Of a stretch of 64,000 bases of DNA, positions 23,663 to 36,334 are shown one piece after another (within the stretch, counting starts at the first letter, position 1; the number at the start of each line of letters is the position of its first letter). The notes under the pieces are model-generated. The model ran no database searches. It saw only the letters and a list, made by a program, of their open reading frames with translations, and was not told the DNA's origin. The position numbers and the translations under genes are program-made. The stretch covers positions 62,001 through 126,000 of the forward strand of contig JNVV01000016.1 in the NCBI GenBank assembly GCA_000733355.1, read 5' to 3'. This DNA is from Falciphora oryzae. Taxonomy: Eukaryota > Ascomycota > Sordariomycetes > Magnaporthales > Magnaporthaceae.

Positions 23663-24277
23663 TTGGAGGATGGAATGGGACAGGCGGCAGAGAGGAGTTA
23701 TGTACGGGAGGCGGCGTTGAGGCGTTTCTCTCTCTCTCTGTTTTTCTTTCTTTAGTGTTGCGCGTATTCTCTAGTACAAGTGTCTTCCATGACATGTTGC
23801 ACGTTCCAGATATCATGGGTGGCATCCATGGTCGAATGCATGATCCGCGTCCAGTAAATCGCGGAATTTGGCGGAGGAGGAGGCCGTTTGCGGCCTGATT
23901 ATGTAATCACCGGTCTGTCCCCTGTGCCCTGTGAGGAAAAGTGACCCGAGCTTCGAGTGGATTGCCCAGGCAGGTGCCGCTGCGTACCTCCTGGGGTCTG
24001 TGTCTGCGACGGCACGGCGAGGGGGAATAGACAAACGACGACAAACGACGACAAACGACAGCAACGACATTCTCGACTCCAACGAGCAAAAAGGCGACAG
24101 CAATCACAGCGCACCATAAACCGTTTCTCTATTCAGGTCAAGCGACTCGCACACAAGACTGCCCGCCCAACTCCAGGCCCGACAGCATCCCAACGCCCGC
24201 CGCCCTTCGTTGCCCGCTGGGACAGCCCGCCTCGATTCCCACGTCCGCCAAGCACATCACACCAACACCCGCCACCC
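23663..24277. other. Intergenic region upstream of RPN12
   Basis: Tandem gene spacing of 615 bases. It includes a CT run near 23730 and three direct copies of the decamer ACAAACGACG near 24032-24061. No gene seen. Confidence 0.6.
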
Positions 24278-25223
24278 ATGGCCGAAAAACAAATCCAGCA
24301 GATCCTGGCCCAGCTCAGGTCTGCCCAGCTCGCCTACCCGGACGCGGCCAAGCTCCTCTCCAAAGCCAAGCTCCTCCTCCTCCAGCTCGGCGCCCTGACC
24401 CCGACCACCACCACCACCCCATCCTCCACATCCTCCCCATCCGTCAAGCAGCCCACCTCCCAGCTCGCCCTGGCCCGCGAGACCTACGAGCAGGGCGCCT
24501 TGTACTCCATCCGCGCTCGCGACGCCGACGGCTTCGTCCGCTACGTCCGCCAGCTCTCGCCCCTGTACGAGCTGCCCGCCTCAAGCCTGCCGCCGAACCT
24601 GCCCGAGCGCAACAAGGTCACGGGCCTGTACCTGCTGCTCCTGCTCACCCAGGGCCGCTACGACGAGTTCCACTCGGAGCTCGAGGCTCTGTCGGCCCGG
24701 GAAGGGGGAGGGGGATCCGTCGACGTCGAGGGCGACCGGTACCTGGGCTACCCCATCCGCCTCGAGCGCTGGCTCATGGAGGGCAGCTACGACCGCGTCT
24801 GGAAGGCCATGAAGAAGGGCGAGGTGCCGTGCGAGGAGTACGGCGTCTTCTCCGAGGTACCTTCACAACCCCTTCTACCCCACCGCACCGACAACCCCAT
24901 GATGAACCATGGGCCGACGCTGACACACTCCGCTGCAGATCCTCACCTCCCAGATCCGCTCCGAGATCGCCTCGTCCAGCGAGCGCGCCTACCCGTCCCT
25001 GCCCATCTCGTCGACAAAGTCGCTCCTATTCCTCGATTCGGAGGGCGCCGTCGTCGACTTCGCCACCAGCCGCGGCTGGTCCGTCCGCGACGGCCACATC
25101 TACTTCCCCACCGCCGCCGCCGGCTCCTCCGCCGAGGACGGCGGCCAGCCCGAGAAGCCCATCAGCCAGATGTTCATCGAGAACACCCTCGGCTACGCCC
25201 GCGAGCTCGAGACCATCGTCTAA
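24278..25223 (+). CDS. RPN12: 26S proteasome regulatory subunit RPN12 (PSMD8)
   Basis: Lid subunit of the 19S regulatory particle; its incorporation completes lid assembly. Two exons, 24278-24856 and 24939-25223, with an 82-bp intron (GTACCT...CTGCAG). The protein is 287 residues; yeast Rpn12 is 274. N-terminal helices carry QIQQILAQLRSAQL. A Thr/Ser-rich loop at about 45-60 is an insertion. The helical part runs through LYLLLLLTQGRYDEFHSELEAL and GYPIRLERWLMEGSYDRVW, followed by a PCI/CSN8-like winged helix (SEIASSSERAYPSLPI, then LLFLDSEGAVVDFA and a RGWSVRDGHIYFP strand). It ends with the long C-terminal helix KPISQMFIENTLGYARELETIV, the part that contacts other lid subunits. The ATG context is CCACCCATGG. 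Confidence 0.93.
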
Positions 25224-25895
25224 GACTTTTGCCGAAGGTAGGGGGTAGGGGTAGGGAAAGCGAAAGCAGGACTCCTGGTGTTTATGTCACCTGGGGATGT
25301 CGTGGCGACGTGTCACAGCCATCAAGCAGCCTGGGATTCCATCGGCCCAGAGTGATGGTAGGTAGGTAGCTTCGGGTGCCAAAAAAAAAACAAAAAAAAC
25401 AGGGGGTCGGCTCTCAACATGTAATACTTCCTCCTTTCTAGACACTAGACCAGCCAGGCAAACAAGAATTTCAGAGCTGCGCCCGTAAAAGCACATATCA
25501 TATCACATGCATCCCGTTAGGCTCAAGTCCTACACCCCTATTTAAACATGGTGCTAGATTTAATCGTCCCCGGAAAAACTATCACGCTTTGAAGACGAAG
25601 AAAATCATACTTTAAACCACCCACCCACTCCGGTGGGCCAGGCCAGGAAACAAAGAGACAGGCCCCGGTCTTCTAAAATCAGTGATCTGCTTTTGATTTC
25701 CCCGACCGTCCGCAACATAACGATAGGTGGCTGACAGAGCGTCAGACAGATCTGTCCACGGCGCCGCTGCAGCCACCGATCCAGCCCAACAAACCAAAAC
25801 GTGGCCACCTACGCTAATACTACACATCTGCGTCGGGCGTAGTAAAGAACAGCACAGCACTGTGTCAAACAGCTGCCCTCTGACGTGCAGACCCA
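25224..25895. other. Convergent 3' region RPN12 / alpha-COP
   Basis: 672 bases, AT-rich after 25480, with an interrupted A run at 25381-25400. Expected to hold two 3' UTRs. No gene seen. Confidence 0.65.
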
Positions 25896-28800
25896 TTAGG
25901 CAAACAGCTTCAGGCCGCTACCGTGCTTGCCCACCTCGCAGACCTCGCACACCTTGCAGACGGTGCCCTTGTACTTGGGGTGGTACTTGGAACCGTCAAA
26001 GGCGCACTCCTCGAATGCCGAGCCGCTGTAGATGGGCGTGTGGCTGGCCGCGCAAATCTCGAACTCGGCAAACTGGTCGAACTCAATCTCGACAGCGTCG
26101 TTGGGATTCCGCTCGCACTGGGCCTTGGTCTTCTTGGCCTGAGGTGTGGGGAAAATATTGTCAGTAGTTTGCATCACAGTTGGCGGTAGGGAAAAACATG
26201 GGTGAACTTACGGCGTCGAGGATCTTGCCGGCTCCGCCGTTTGCCAGTATCCTGTTGGCGAAGCTGAGGGCCGAGTTGTAATTCTTGGCCCTAACCGACA
26301 AGTTCATGGCGTTGAGCAACGCGAGCTGCCTGTGAGGCACCTCGATCTTGGGGATCGTGAAGTAGGCCGACAGCTCCAGATTCCTCTTCAGCAGCTTGGG
26401 GTCCTTGGCCACTGCATCAGGGGTGCCAAGCTGCCTTCGTGACAGCTCAACATCCATGGCAACCGCATACTCGGCTGCCGATGTAATCAGCCTTTGAGCC
26501 TCGGCAGTCTCGCTTGGGCTTGACACCGCGTTGACGAGAATCGCGTGGAGGATGCCCTTGAAGATAACGATGCCCTCCTCGAGCTTGTTGGTCCTCATCG
26601 TGTTATATCCCTTCTGCAGGTCACCGGCCGCCAGCGACTCAAGGTCTCGGGGGATGATGGGCAGCACCTTCCTGGGGTCCGTCTCGTCGGGTGTCCTCCG
26701 CACATAGTTGACCAGCGCCGGCAGACCAGCAGACGCCGGCAGGTACGTCTTTGATGCCTGGCACACCTCCAAGAACCTGGGCTTGAGGGGCGCGAAGTTC
26801 ACAGCGCCGACCTGGCGGTTGAGCAGCTGCATCGCCGTCTCGAACGAGCCACCAGCCACGTGATCCACCGCCAGGGGCGAGTTGCGGGCCCACAGGTCCG
26901 CCTCGCTGCTGGCAGCGCCGCCAGCTTCTGCGCTCCCCACGTCGACAAAATCGCTGTCGACTTCGGGAACAATGTCGTCGCCCATATCCCAGCCCGCCGC
27001 GTCTTCGTCCTCCTCGACGTCGACCAGTGCGCCGCTCTTCTTGGCACCATCCTCCTCGCCGTCGTCCTCGCCCAACCCGTTCGCGGCCGCCGCGTTCTCG
27101 TCCTCAAGCGAAAGACCCTCCATCTGGCCCAGGAGAGCCTTCTCAAAGACGGATTGCGACGTGGCTTTTGTCGGCCAGTTGGCCTTGTGGGTCGGGACTA
27201 CAGCCTTGGGCGGCGTCAGTGCCTCTCCCAGCGGGGGGAGCGTAATCTGCTCCTCAGTCAGGCCAGTAGCCTCAAGGATCGCCTCGCACTCCTCCTCTAG
27301 CCCGTGCGACTTGGCCGTCATATATGCAAGAGGGTCTAACGCAGCTGTCAGCGAATACAGCACAGAAAACAGATTATGTGATCGACGGGGAGTAGAAGGG
27401 TGGCTTACAAAGATCAATCTCCTTGAACATCTGGATCCTGTCCTCGACCTCTCCCAGATACAGGGCGTTTTGGAAGCGCGAGGTGAAGTCTCCGCGGTGC
27501 TCGGCGATCTTGGCCATTCTAGCCAGCTTGGCTGTCTCGCCAGTGGCCAGGTAGACGAACGAGAGCTTGTCGAACTGCTTAAGCTTCTGGTAGCACATCT
27601 CGACAACCTGGTGGTTGCCGTGCGCCAGCGCCTCGGTGCTTAACCTGGTCCACAGCTTGGGGCGGTCCAGCTGCTTTGCCATCTCGACGGCGACCTCGAG
27701 GTTGCCGCACTCAATCGCCAGCTCGAACCGGGTGGTGGGGTCCTGGACGAACTGCAGCGCGATTTCGGGGTAGCCCTTCTTTTGCAGGTACGAGATGATG
27801 GACTGGCCCACCAGGCTGGAGTTCTGGATGATGTGCAGCATCTCCTCGTAATTGCGCTTGACGAGCGACAGCTTGAACCTGTACTCGGTTGGGTCAATCT
27901 GCAGAATCTTGGGCTTCGCGGTACGGTCAAGCACGTAAACATTGCGGCCCTTGACACGGACCAAGTAGACGGTCTGGTCCAGAGTCCGCACGATGCCGTT
28001 GTCGCCGTTGAGCAGGGTGTACTTGATGTGGTTGAGGGTCGAGTAGAGGAGGACGCCGGCATCGTCCCAGGTCGCGCTCTTGATCCGGATCGTCTCGTGC
28101 AGCGTGCTGACCTGCTCCAGGGTCTTGGTGACAATGGTCACGTTGTGTTTGCTCAGCAGGGCGGCGTACATGCCATCGTTGGACCACACCACGTACTTGA
28201 CGCCGCTGACGGCGAGCTCCGCGATGCTCTTTTTCTGCTGGATCTCGTACAGGTGGACGGCGGTCGGAGTAATGATCAGCAGGTTGCCGGGGCCACCGAA
28301 GTAGATATCGGTGGTGCCATGCGGGGGCTTGAACGACCTGGTGACGTTATTGGAGAGGTCCTTGATGTCGATGGACTGCGAGCCTGTGTGCAGGACGGCG
28401 AATCGGTTGCGCGCCACAAAGATGGCCGAGTTGCCCTGGCCGCGCTTGGACTCGGTGGGCTCAATGGCGCCAGAGCCGTCCCTGGGCAGGTTGATGAGCT
28501 CGTAGGTGCCGCTGTCGGCGGCCGAGGTCACCAGGACGGACCTCTCAGCAGGGTTGTAAGACAGGGTGCGCGGGGGAACCCAGGCTGGGCCGACCTTCTT
28601 CAGCGAGAGCAATGTCGGGCTCTCGACGTTCTTCTGGAAGTCGTAGGACCGCACATGCTTCTCCTTGGTGATGTAGAAGAGGAAGTTCTGGTGGACGGCC
28701 GAGGCCGGGCGCTCGCGCTCCAGCTTGAAGACCATGACACCGTTGTCATGGCCGGCGGCGAACAGGTTAATCTCGGGGTGGGCGGCAACAACCCAGAAGC

Positions 28801-29979
28801 GGTCGCTTTCCCTCTTGAAGGTCTGGACGGCGGTGCGCTTGTTAAGATCCCACACCCTGATGGTCTTGTCCTCACCGGCCGAGATGATGAGGTCCTGGTG
28901 CGGGTGGAACAGACAGCCGGTAGCGTTCTGGAAGTGCCCGCGGCACGTGTCCACCTCCCAGGCCTTGGTCTCGCTCATGCGCCAGAGCTTGACGAGACGG
29001 TCGTCGCCGGCAGAGACAATTAGTGGCATGGTAGGGTGGAACGCGACCCAGTTAACACCGCGATCGTGGCCCTCAAGCACGAACTTGACAACGGCATCCG
29101 TGTTGCCGAACATATCGGTCTGGTTCTGGTTGTTGCGCGCCATCTGGTCCTCGAAGGACATGGAAGTTGGGGCCGAGTGCTTCTTGCGCAGGCCCGAGAT
29201 GTCCCAGACACGGACCGACTGGTCTAGCGAGGCCGAGACAACGAGGTCATCCTTGGGGTGGAACTGCGCGCACATAGTGTAGTGGTTGTGGCCTGTCATG
29301 GTGCAAACTACGGAGTGAGAGGGGTCAGCATTCCGCAATCGTCCATCCAGAATCTAGCTCGTCTGCCGGCAGGAGGAGGCTGCGAGGAAGGGGCCCAGGG
29401 AGGCATCGCCTGCTCACTCAGGGACCTGTTCTGCCAGTTCCATATCCGGATGGTCTGGTCGTCCGAGGCCGAGATGATCCATGGCAGCTCGTGGTGGAAG
29501 AAGACTGTGCGAACGTAGTCGAGGTGGCCGTTCAGGGTAAACAGGCACCGCCTTGTCTGGTAGGACCAGACCTTGATCTTGTAGTCGTCACCGCCTGAGA
29601 CGAAGAGGGGCTGAGTCTTGTGGAAGTCGATGCCGCGCACGGGGCCGTCGTGCTCCTCGAACCGATCAATTAGGGTCCCCATACGGTAGTCCCATAGCTG
29701 GATGGTCGAGGAGTGAAGCGCGACGAGGATCCATGGCCTGCAGGTCGGAGGACACGAGGGTTAGTGGGCGGGCGGGATATGGCGGCGGTGGGGGGAGCGG
29801 CAGCTCGGCCGGGGACGAAGGCTGCGACGGCGACGAACCTCTTGGGGTGGAAGGCGATGCCCTTTGCGCGGGAGGACTTGGACTCGAACTGGAGGCACAG
29901 ACGGTAAGCGGCTGCACGGGCGGGAGGAGCATCGGGCGGGCTTGGTTGGTACCTTGGTCAGCATGCCGGTCGAGGCCAT
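25896..29979 (-). CDS. COP1: Coatomer subunit alpha (alpha-COP)
   Basis: Large subunit of the COPI coat for Golgi-to-ER and intra-Golgi transport; binds KKXX cargo. Six exons: 29979-29953, 29888-29839, 29737-29418, 29307-27409, 27335-26212, 26138-25896. Phases agree and give 1220 residues, the usual length. It starts [19 protein letters not shown], typical of the family. Residues about 10-330 form a seven-bladed WD40 propeller with repeats ending IKVW, IRIWNW, VRVWDI, VKLWRM and IRVWDL. A coatomer WD-associated alpha-solenoid follows (to about 790). An acidic linker ([23 protein letters not shown]) contains the WDMGD element that contacts epsilon-COP. The C-terminal domain ends in Cys-rich [10 protein letters not shown]. 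The gene is divergent from the UGGT gene over an 874-bp region. Confidence 0.96.
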
Positions 29980-30853
29980 CGTGGAGGTGGGATGATGAAG
30001 CCTAAGCTTCTTGCATCAACGGGAGGCTCAAGGTCGGCTGCACCAGGCGGCGGAGCGGGGCAGGGAGAAAGTAGACTCAGAAGTAGTGGTTTGGCAAGAT
30101 CCCGACTGCTGGGTTGCAGAGGGCGACGCACAATAAGGGGGATTGGAAAGGCCACCTGTGTGAGGCTCCTCCAGCTTGCAAGTCGTCGCAACGGCACGGC
30201 CTCTGAATTGCTAGACTGGAAGCGTGGCCATCTGTGAAGTGTGGGTTTCTTGCTGGCGCCTCAGGCACACACGCTTGTGGTTTTGCTGGCTGCCCACCAT
30301 GCGAAGCTGCGAGCTCCCCGCTGCCCATGCGCCACGGACCCCAGACGGCTGGCCACACCGCCACAACAAATGACGGAGCTCGAATCCCTGCAGGCCCAAC
30401 TGGGAGCTCCATGCAACGGCAGCTTCACGATGCGGCCAACTGTTCACATCGTCACCGACAGCCTCTACATGCATCAATATGAGCAGCTGGGCTGGCCACC
30501 GACCCATGTAGCCTCGCCCTAAGTCTGCCCCAAACCACCAATGCTGTAGTCGATTCTGCAGACGCTCCGTCCGGACTTTATGTCACGCTGTACTGTTCTT
30601 CGATTGCGGTTTCCACGTGGTTGGCAGGGATAATTATTACAATTGACGCCCGCTGTTCTCTCCCCTGGCTGTCCGTGCCCTCCAGTGCCTGCCGGAAGCG
30701 GAAGCCGCCACCTACAAAGGTCCCCAGCACACTTAGCCCCTCAAACCTGAACCACCACCCGCCGATCGAGGCGCTCTTGTCACCCATTATCCGCGGGCGG
30801 AACGACAGTTGTGACACGCAAACGCCGATCGAAAACCCGCCTAAACGCCCGCC
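29980..30853. other. Divergent promoter region alpha-COP / UGGT
   Basis: 874 bases between two genes of the secretory pathway that start in opposite directions. It must hold both promoters. A CACGCTG heptamer (reverse CAGCGTG) lies at 30584-30590. No open frame resembles a protein. Confidence 0.7.
30584..30590 (-). promoter_or_regulatory. Possible UPRE core (CAGCGTG)
   Basis: On the minus strand this reads CAGCGTG, the yeast unfolded-protein-response element core bound by Hac1. It lies 264 bases before the UGGT start. A single 7-mer can occur by chance in a region this size (roughly one in ten). Confidence 0.25.
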
Positions 30854-33800
30854 ATGCTCCGGCTTTCGAGGCTCCCTCGGGGCCTCACAGCCGCGATGCT
30901 GGCTGCTGTGCTCCACTTGCAGTTGCCTTTAGCGGCTGGAGCGCCCTCGGTCGAGGTTTCCATGCAGGCTGCTTTCCCTTCGCCGCCCTATCTCCTTGAG
31001 CTGCTGTAAGGAAGGGCTCGCAGCCCGTCTGCCTCTATTATCTGTCCGTGTTTTCCAACTAACCGACCGGTCGGCGCAGAGAAACGGCTGCCCAGGAGAA
31101 CTCGACCGCCTACTTTCCCCTCCTTGACCGCATCGCCAGCGGCCACTTCGCCAAGGCAGCCACCGACAAGGAGCTGTACGAGACATTTCTGCAGCTGCTC
31201 CGAGACGACGGCCACATCACCAGTCCCGATGCCCTCTCCACCTTCAAGTTGGCCCTGTCCATGCGCTCGGCCGCGCCGCGCATCGAGGCCCACTACCAGC
31301 ATTACAGGACCGCTGTCGAGCCCAAGCTGGGAGGCAAGGCCGACGACTGCCCGGAGTGGGCTCTGCAGTCGGGTGAGGTCATCTGCTCGCTGGACAACCC
31401 CCAGGCCGTCGCCGTGATCCCCGGGAGGTCGCTCGAGAGAGATGTGCTGTTCGACGTCAGACTGGGCAACGACGACACCGGCATCGTCCTCTACGCCGAC
31501 ATCACCTCCCCTACCTTCGGCCCCGTTCACCAGGCGCTCGCTGCCGCGGCCAGGAACGGCGGCCCTTCGTACCGGCTGCGTTACCGGAGGATAGCAAAGG
31601 CCGCTGAGGAGCCTGAGCCGCTGCCTCTCAGCGGCTACGGTGTGGAGCTGGTGTTGAAGCGGACCGACTACATCGTTATTGACGATAGGGGGTCCGAAAA
31701 GGACAAGAGCGAGGATGCGTCGGCCAAGGAGTCTCAGGCCGCTGCCGAGGTCGTGTTGGACGGCGAGGAGGACGTGAGCGACCTCAAGCCGCTGTCAGCT
31801 ACGGAGCTGGAGGAGCTCGGCCTCAAGGCGGCCGACTTCATCTTGCGCAGCGACAAGCCCTTCGACACGCTTCTGAAGCTCACGCAGGACTTCCCCAGGT
31901 TCTCAAACCCCGTGTCCACGCATAATGTCTCTGAGGAGTTCCGGTCGGAGCACTACGCGAACCACCTGCAGCTGCTCCAGAGTGGCCAGAACGTCCTGTG
32001 GATGAACGGCATGCAGCTGCTTGACCGCCAGATCCAGTCGTTTGGCCTCGTCGACGTGCTGCGCAAGGAGCGGAAGTTGATCAACGAGGTCCGAGCTCTG
32101 GGCCTGTCGGGCAGGGATGCTGTTGACCTGCTCTCACATTCGGCCGTGGCCTCGTCCAAGGCCGATGACGAGCCGCCCCGGTTTGACTGGAGGGACCAGA
32201 CCGAGGAGGGCAAGGCCATCATCTGGATGAACAACTTGGAGAAGGACAAGCGCTACGACAGGTACAGCCCGAGCCTGATGGCTTTGATTTCCGGTGGCAT
32301 GCCCGGACAGCTGCCTCCTTGCCGCAAGGACATCCACAACATCATTTTGCCAGTCGATCTCGCTCAGAAGGCCGACATGAGCCTGGTTGTCACGCAAATC
32401 CTCAACTTTGTCAAGCAGCGCATCCCCATCCGCTTCGGCCTCGTGCCACTTACCGTCACCCCCGAGTCAGCGCAGCAGGCCAAGGTGGCATACCACCTGC
32501 TGCAGTCGTATGGCCTGGCGTCTTTGATCTCGTACATCGAGGCCACGGTAGAGGCCGACGCGGCTGGTGCCCCAGACCAGAAGGCGTTCGATGCTGCCAT
32601 CCAGGACCGTTCCCTGCGCTCCGACGCGAAGGCCCTCTCGCTCGACGAGGTTCTCGCGTCCGAGCCTTACGCATCACAGGTCGCACTCGCGGGCAAGTGG
32701 GCCAGCCGACTGGGTGCCAACTCGGCCGTGCCGCCCCTTTTCGTCAACGGCTTCGCTATCCCTCGCGATTCCGAGGGCAAGTGGATGAGCGCCATGAGTA
32801 GCCGCGTCATGGGCGACCTAAGGACGGTGCAGGAGGGCGTTTACTACCAAATGATCAGCTCCGAAACCTGGGTGCCCAGCCTCTTCCTTGAGAACGCAGC
32901 CGCTCGACGCAACCGCTTCATCTTCCCGGAGGACGGGAAGTCCCTAACAATTCTCGACGTCAACAAGGTGTACACAGAGCACGATGATCTGTTCAGCCGT
33001 GCCGTTGTCATCGATTCGGAACAGGATGTTTCTAAAGACGCCTGGGCATTACTGACTGTCATCTCGGACCTGGAAAGCAAGGACGGTCGGGAGCTGCTCC
33101 TCTCTGCTCTCCGCTTCCGCGCTAATAATCCTGGCGTGCGCCTTGACATTGTGCACAACCCCGTCTGGGGGACTTCCCACAACATCAACAGCAACCTGAA
33201 GGGGAAGACGCAGGAGCTGTTGGCCGCCGAGTCCGAGGAGGCCCTCGCGGCCATCATGGACGAGGTTGCAAATGGCCCGCAGATAAACAACGGACTCGAG
33301 TACGCAGTTGCGCTCGAGAGATTCCAAAAAGCAGCGGCCATCCGGCCGACCGAGTCGATGCTTGTGCTGAACGGGCGCCTGGTCGGCCCGATTATGCCGG
33401 CAGCCGAGTTTAAGGAGGACGACTTCAAGACGCTGCTGGAGTTCGAGCAGGCCAACAGGATCTTGCCCGTGTACAAAGCGCTCGAGGAGCTTGGCCTTGA
33501 CGAGAAGCTAACGGACCCCATCGCTGCCGCTAAACTGACGTCGCTCACGGCGCTGTCCACCATCTCAGACGTGCCGGACGGCGCGTTCGAGACCCCTTCA
33601 ACGCTGAGGATATCATCATTCAATGTTTGGAACTCGACGCACACGGCATTTGAAGTCGGCGACCCGGCCAAGGCGACCATATTCTTCATCGCCATCATCG
33701 ACCCTGCCAGCGAGCTCGGACAGAAGTGGGCGCCTCTGCTCAAGGTTCTGTCGGAGCTGGAGGGAGTCCACCTTAAGGTGTTCCTCAACCCTAAGGACAG

Positions 33801-35472
33801 GCTCGAGGAGCTCCCCGTCAAGAGGTTTTACCGATTCGTCATGGAATCTACCCCGAAGTTCGACAAGTCAGGCAAGCTGGAGGTGCCGGCCGCTCTGTTC
33901 AAGGGCCTGCCGTCGGAAGCGCTGCTGAACTTGGGCATGGATGTGCCGCCGGCGTGGCTCGTCGCCCCTAAAGTATCGATGCATGACCCGGACAACATCA
34001 AGCTCAGCTCTGTCGGTAGCGATGTCAAGGCGCTCTACGAGCTCGAGCACATCCTCATCGAGGGCCACGCCCGAGATCCCAAAACGAGCTCGGTGCGGGG
34101 CGTGCAGCTGGTGCTGGGCACCGAGTCCAACGCGCACTTGGCCGACACCCTCATCATGGCCAACCTGGGCTTTTTCCAATTCAAGGCCAACCCCGGCCTG
34201 TACAAAATCCAAATCGAGCAGGGCCGCAGCTCGGAGCTGTTCTACCTAGAAAGCATCGGCGCGCACGGCTTCGCCCCCGTCTCAGGCGACGAATCGGCCG
34301 AAACAGCGGTCCTGGACTTCCTCGGCACGACTCTGTACCCACGCCTGAGGCGGAACCCAGGCATGGAGGAGCTTGACGTCCTCGAGGACAGCAAGACTAC
34401 GGGAGCATCGACAGGTGCTGGTGCAGCTATGGACATTGTCAACAAGGGGCTCAAGTTTGCTGAAAGCCTGCTGGGCGGAGGCAAGGGCAAGCAGAAGGCG
34501 CTCGGCAAGTCGGAGCAAGCCGAAATCAACATCTTCTCGGTGGCCAGCGGGCACCTGTACGAGCGCATGCTCAACATCATGATGGTCAGCGTGATGCGAC
34601 ACACAAAGCACACGGTCAAGTTCTGGTTCATCGAGCAGTTTCTTTCGCCGTCGTTCAAGGATTTCATCCCGCACATGGCGGCCGAGTACGGGTTCCAGTA
34701 CGAGATGGTGACGTACAAGTGGCCGCACTGGCTGAGGCAGCAGAAGGAGAAGCAGCGCGAGATCTGGGGCTACAAGATTCTGTTCCTCGACGTGCTCTTC
34801 CCGCTTTCGCTCGACAAGGTCATCTTTGTGGACGCCGACCAGGTGGTGCGCGCCGACATGTACGAGCTGGTGACGCTGGACCTCCAGGGCGCGCCCTACG
34901 GCTTCACACCCATGTGCGACTCGCGCACCGAGATGGAAGGGTTCCGCTTCTGGAAGCAGGGTTACTGGGAGCGCTACCTTAAAGGCCTGCCCTACCACAT
35001 CTCGGCTCTCTACGTCGTCGACCTGCGCCGGTTCCGCGAGCTGGCGGCGGGCGACCGGCTGCGGCAGACATACCACTCGCTCTCGGCTGACCCGCAGTCG
35101 CTGTCCAACCTGGACCAGGACCTGCCCAACCACATGCAGTTCTCCATCCCCATCCACAGCCTGCCCCAGGAGTGGCTGTGGTGCGAGACGTGGTGCAGCG
35201 ACGAGTCCCTGCCCGCGGCCAAGACCATCGATCTCTGCAACAACCCGCAGACCAAGGAGCCCAAGCTCGACCGCGCGCGCAGGCAGGTGCCCGAGTGGTC
35301 CGTTTACGACAACGAGATTGCCGCCCTCGACCGCAGGCGCAAGGGCTTGCCGCCTGTTGGTGAGAGTGGCGACAGCGGAGCCAAGGCTGAGAAGAACCCC
35401 AAGAGCCGGGCGCTGGAGGGAGAAGAAGCAGTGGCGGCGCCTGAGAAGACGCACGTTGTGGACGAGCTGTGA
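30854..35472 (+). CDS. UDP-glucose:glycoprotein glucosyltransferase (UGGT)
   Basis: ER-lumen folding sensor that re-glucosylates misfolded N-glycoproteins for the calnexin cycle. Two exons, 30854-31005 and 31080-35472, with a 74-bp intron; 1514 residues. The first exon codes a signal peptide with the hydrophobic core AAMLAAVLHLQLPLAAG. The long middle part holds the thioredoxin-like and beta-sandwich folding-sensor domains. The C-terminal GT24 catalytic domain begins near INIFSVASGHLYERMLNIMM. It carries the DxD metal motif in IFVDADQ (about residues 1302-1304), then CDSRTEMEGFRFWK and HISALYVVDL, SNLDQDLPN and PQEWLWCETWC. The protein ends in VDEL, an HDEL-type retrieval signal, so ER residence is well supported. 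KRE5 is the divergent yeast relative. Confidence 0.96.
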
Positions 35473-36334
35473 TGTGTGCCATATATTTCTTTTTGCCGTC
35501 TGCAGACATAAGAAGGATGATGCGTAGACGCGTCGGGGAAGGGGTGGCTCAGAGGCATTTACTCCTAGGTGGGTTAGTTGACATAGACATATAACGAGCG
35601 CAAGATAAATTTAGAAGCTCTTTCTTGTTTTCGTAAGTTTCCCATTGATGTTGATGATGAGCTCAACCAAAAGCAGCAAAGGCGGCCTGGTCGACGAGTC
35701 CAAGTTGCCTGAATAGCCTCGGTTCATTGCGAGACCCCTGTGCCGCAGTCTTGAATCGTCTTGAACATTCTACGTGGTGAGTTTCCGAGAAACGCCACCG
35801 AGCTGTCTACCTAGCTGTCTGCCTATCCATCTGCCAGCACAAAAAGTCCCAAGACGGAGGGATCGAAGCCAAGCCGGCCGGCGCGGTCGCTTGTCTTGCC
35901 GACGACGACCGCGACTGCAGCGGCTCAATTTCGTCCTTCGTCGCTGAGTGATCATTTTCTCCCGCCCAAGACAAAAACGAGAAGGCCGCCTGTATATTCT
36001 TACATGTACCAACTATCCCTTCGCCGGGTACCCGACGCCATCCTAGAAAGAAAAGGAAGGGAGGAGAGGGAAGAGGAAGAAGAGAAGCAAGGGAAAATCG
36101 GCACGTCTTCTTCACCCGTGCTTCGCGCGATTCCAAGAGGATCAACCAATTCCCCACGAGGCGGACAACCAAAGGCAAGATAATCCCCCGCTTAAGCACC
36201 ATGATTATCCTTCCTCTCCAGATTATAAACCGAATTTCCCGTGGAACGAAACCACTTTGCCGTCAGGAACTCCAATGCCAGGATAGAGGATATCCTCTCT
36301 CTCCTACTGCTTGCGGGGAAACATTACGGAGTTC
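35473..36334. other. Convergent 3' intergenic region
   Basis: 862 bases between the UGGT stop and the stop of the membrane protein. An A/G-rich stretch lies at 36040-36110. No credible gene seen. Confidence 0.6.

Noticed and set aside
27782..29023. 413-codon plus-strand frame opposite alpha-COP
   Set aside because: Antisense shadow; the minus strand gives a clear WD40 coatomer protein.
34282..35454. 390-codon minus-strand frame opposite UGGT
   Set aside because: Antisense shadow of the glucosyltransferase domain.
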